Source: Parasitella parasitica (lineage: Eukaryota > Mucoromycota > Mucoromycetes > Mucorales > Mucoraceae). Taken from it: 21,349 bases of DNA. The stretch covers positions 29,041 to 50,389 of the forward strand of contig MU619291.1 in assembly GCA_025201805.1 (NCBI GenBank), written 5' to 3'. The notes beneath the pieces are model-generated. The model ran no database searches. It was given only the letters and a program-made list of their open reading frames with translations, and was not told the DNA's origin. The first letter of the stretch is position 1. Every line of letters begins with the position of its first letter. The position numbers and the translations under genes are program-made. Below are positions 20,951-21,349 of the stretch, piece after piece.

Positions 20951-21349
20951 CTAACAATGAGGGGTGAAGATTCCTGCATAAATCTTTAAATACATTTTCC
21001 ACAATTCATAAGCAAATTAATTTCTTTTACCTCTATTCCTATTCTTTATTTATATAATTATTCCAAATAAATTTTTCAAAAATGTCAAATACCCCTTAAA
21101 ATTTGGGTGCCCTTGGGCACCCAAATCACTGAATTAAATTCTCAAACCTGCTCAATTAAATGCTTATTTTCACGAATGGCCCAACTATGGTTATACGGTC
21201 AAAATAGACCAAAAAAAACACGTGATGAAATATTTCAATCTCCGCAACAAAAAACGCGAAAGGATTTTTGCGGATAACTTTTGATAAACAGGTCACCCAA
21301 GAAAAATAAAGTTATGCTCAAATAGCGATGATCAAGCGTGTTCTTATGG
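20951..21349. other. Right-hand flank: 3' region and possible upstream region of a next gene
   Basis: These 399 bp contain the AT-rich 3' flank of the transposase-like gene, a perfect hairpin (21101-21126), a smaller inverted repeat ggtc-6 nt-gacc (21198-21211), a CACGTG site (about 21220-21225) and an MBF/E2F-like aaacgcgaaa (about 21251-21260). The last 22 bases start with ATG at 21328, which may begin another gene, but too little is present to call it. Confidence 0.45.
21101..21126. repeat. Perfect inverted repeat, 12-bp arms with a 2-nt loop
   Basis: The arm atttgggtgccc, a TT spacer and the exact reverse complement of the arm form a GC-rich hairpin in AT-rich DNA, 150 bp after the stop of the transposase-like gene. 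It could act in RNA 3'-end formation or be part of an element end. Confidence 0.9.

Overview
This window reads as nuclear DNA of an early-diverging, intron-rich fungus, most likely Mucoromycota/Mucorales. The support is seven protein genes with 2 to 10 introns each, nearly all 53-83 nt with GTAAGT/GTAAAN-type donors and short acceptors; fungal-type eIF3c, Rqc2, Emp24 and bifunctional PFK-2 genes; a C9orf72-type gene that ascomycete yeasts lack; an AT-rich background with very many A/T homopolymers and several G/C runs of 11-12; and no bacterial operon or ribosome-binding-site logic. Species cannot be told from the sequence. Every exon boundary was placed by eye from GT..AG sites, reading-frame continuity and remembered family alignments.

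Left to right: (1) 42-2124, minus, a six-exon C9orf72-like longin/DENN protein (581 aa). (2) 2578-4894, minus, a nine-exon 6-phosphofructo-2-kinase/fructose-2,6-bisphosphatase (615 aa), followed 22 nt after its stop by an encoded run of 86 A (T on the plus strand). (3) 5370-6493, plus, a three-exon GNAT/GLYAT-like acyltransferase (322 aa), divergent from gene 2. (4) 6597-10462, minus, an eleven-exon Rqc2/NEMF ribosome quality-control factor (1086 aa), convergent with gene 3. (5) 10829-13469, plus, a four-exon eIF3 subunit c (812 aa), sharing a 366-bp divergent promoter with Rqc2. (6) 14136-14957, minus, a five-exon p24 cargo receptor of the Emp24/TMED2 type (199 aa). (7) After 1.45 kb of AT-rich DNA holding a 3x31-bp tandem repeat, 16408-20950, plus, an intact six-exon, 1413-aa transposase-like protein. 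A perfect 12-bp-arm hairpin lies 150 bp downstream of it.

Genes 1-6 are ordinary cellular genes for metabolism, translation, quality control and trafficking. The only functional pairing suggested by layout is eIF3c with Rqc2: start of translation and rescue of stalled translation, driven from one intergenic region. Gene 7 is the accessory element and the most interesting item. It combines a basic AT-hook-like N-terminus, a Cys-containing domain resembling DUF6729, an RNase H-fold DDE-type core (candidate D428, D498, E1027), a complete DEDDy 3'-5' exonuclease (D580/E582, D652, Y722/D726) lying between the second D and the E of that core, and a C-terminal six-cysteine cluster. All splice junctions keep frame, so it is not a decayed copy.
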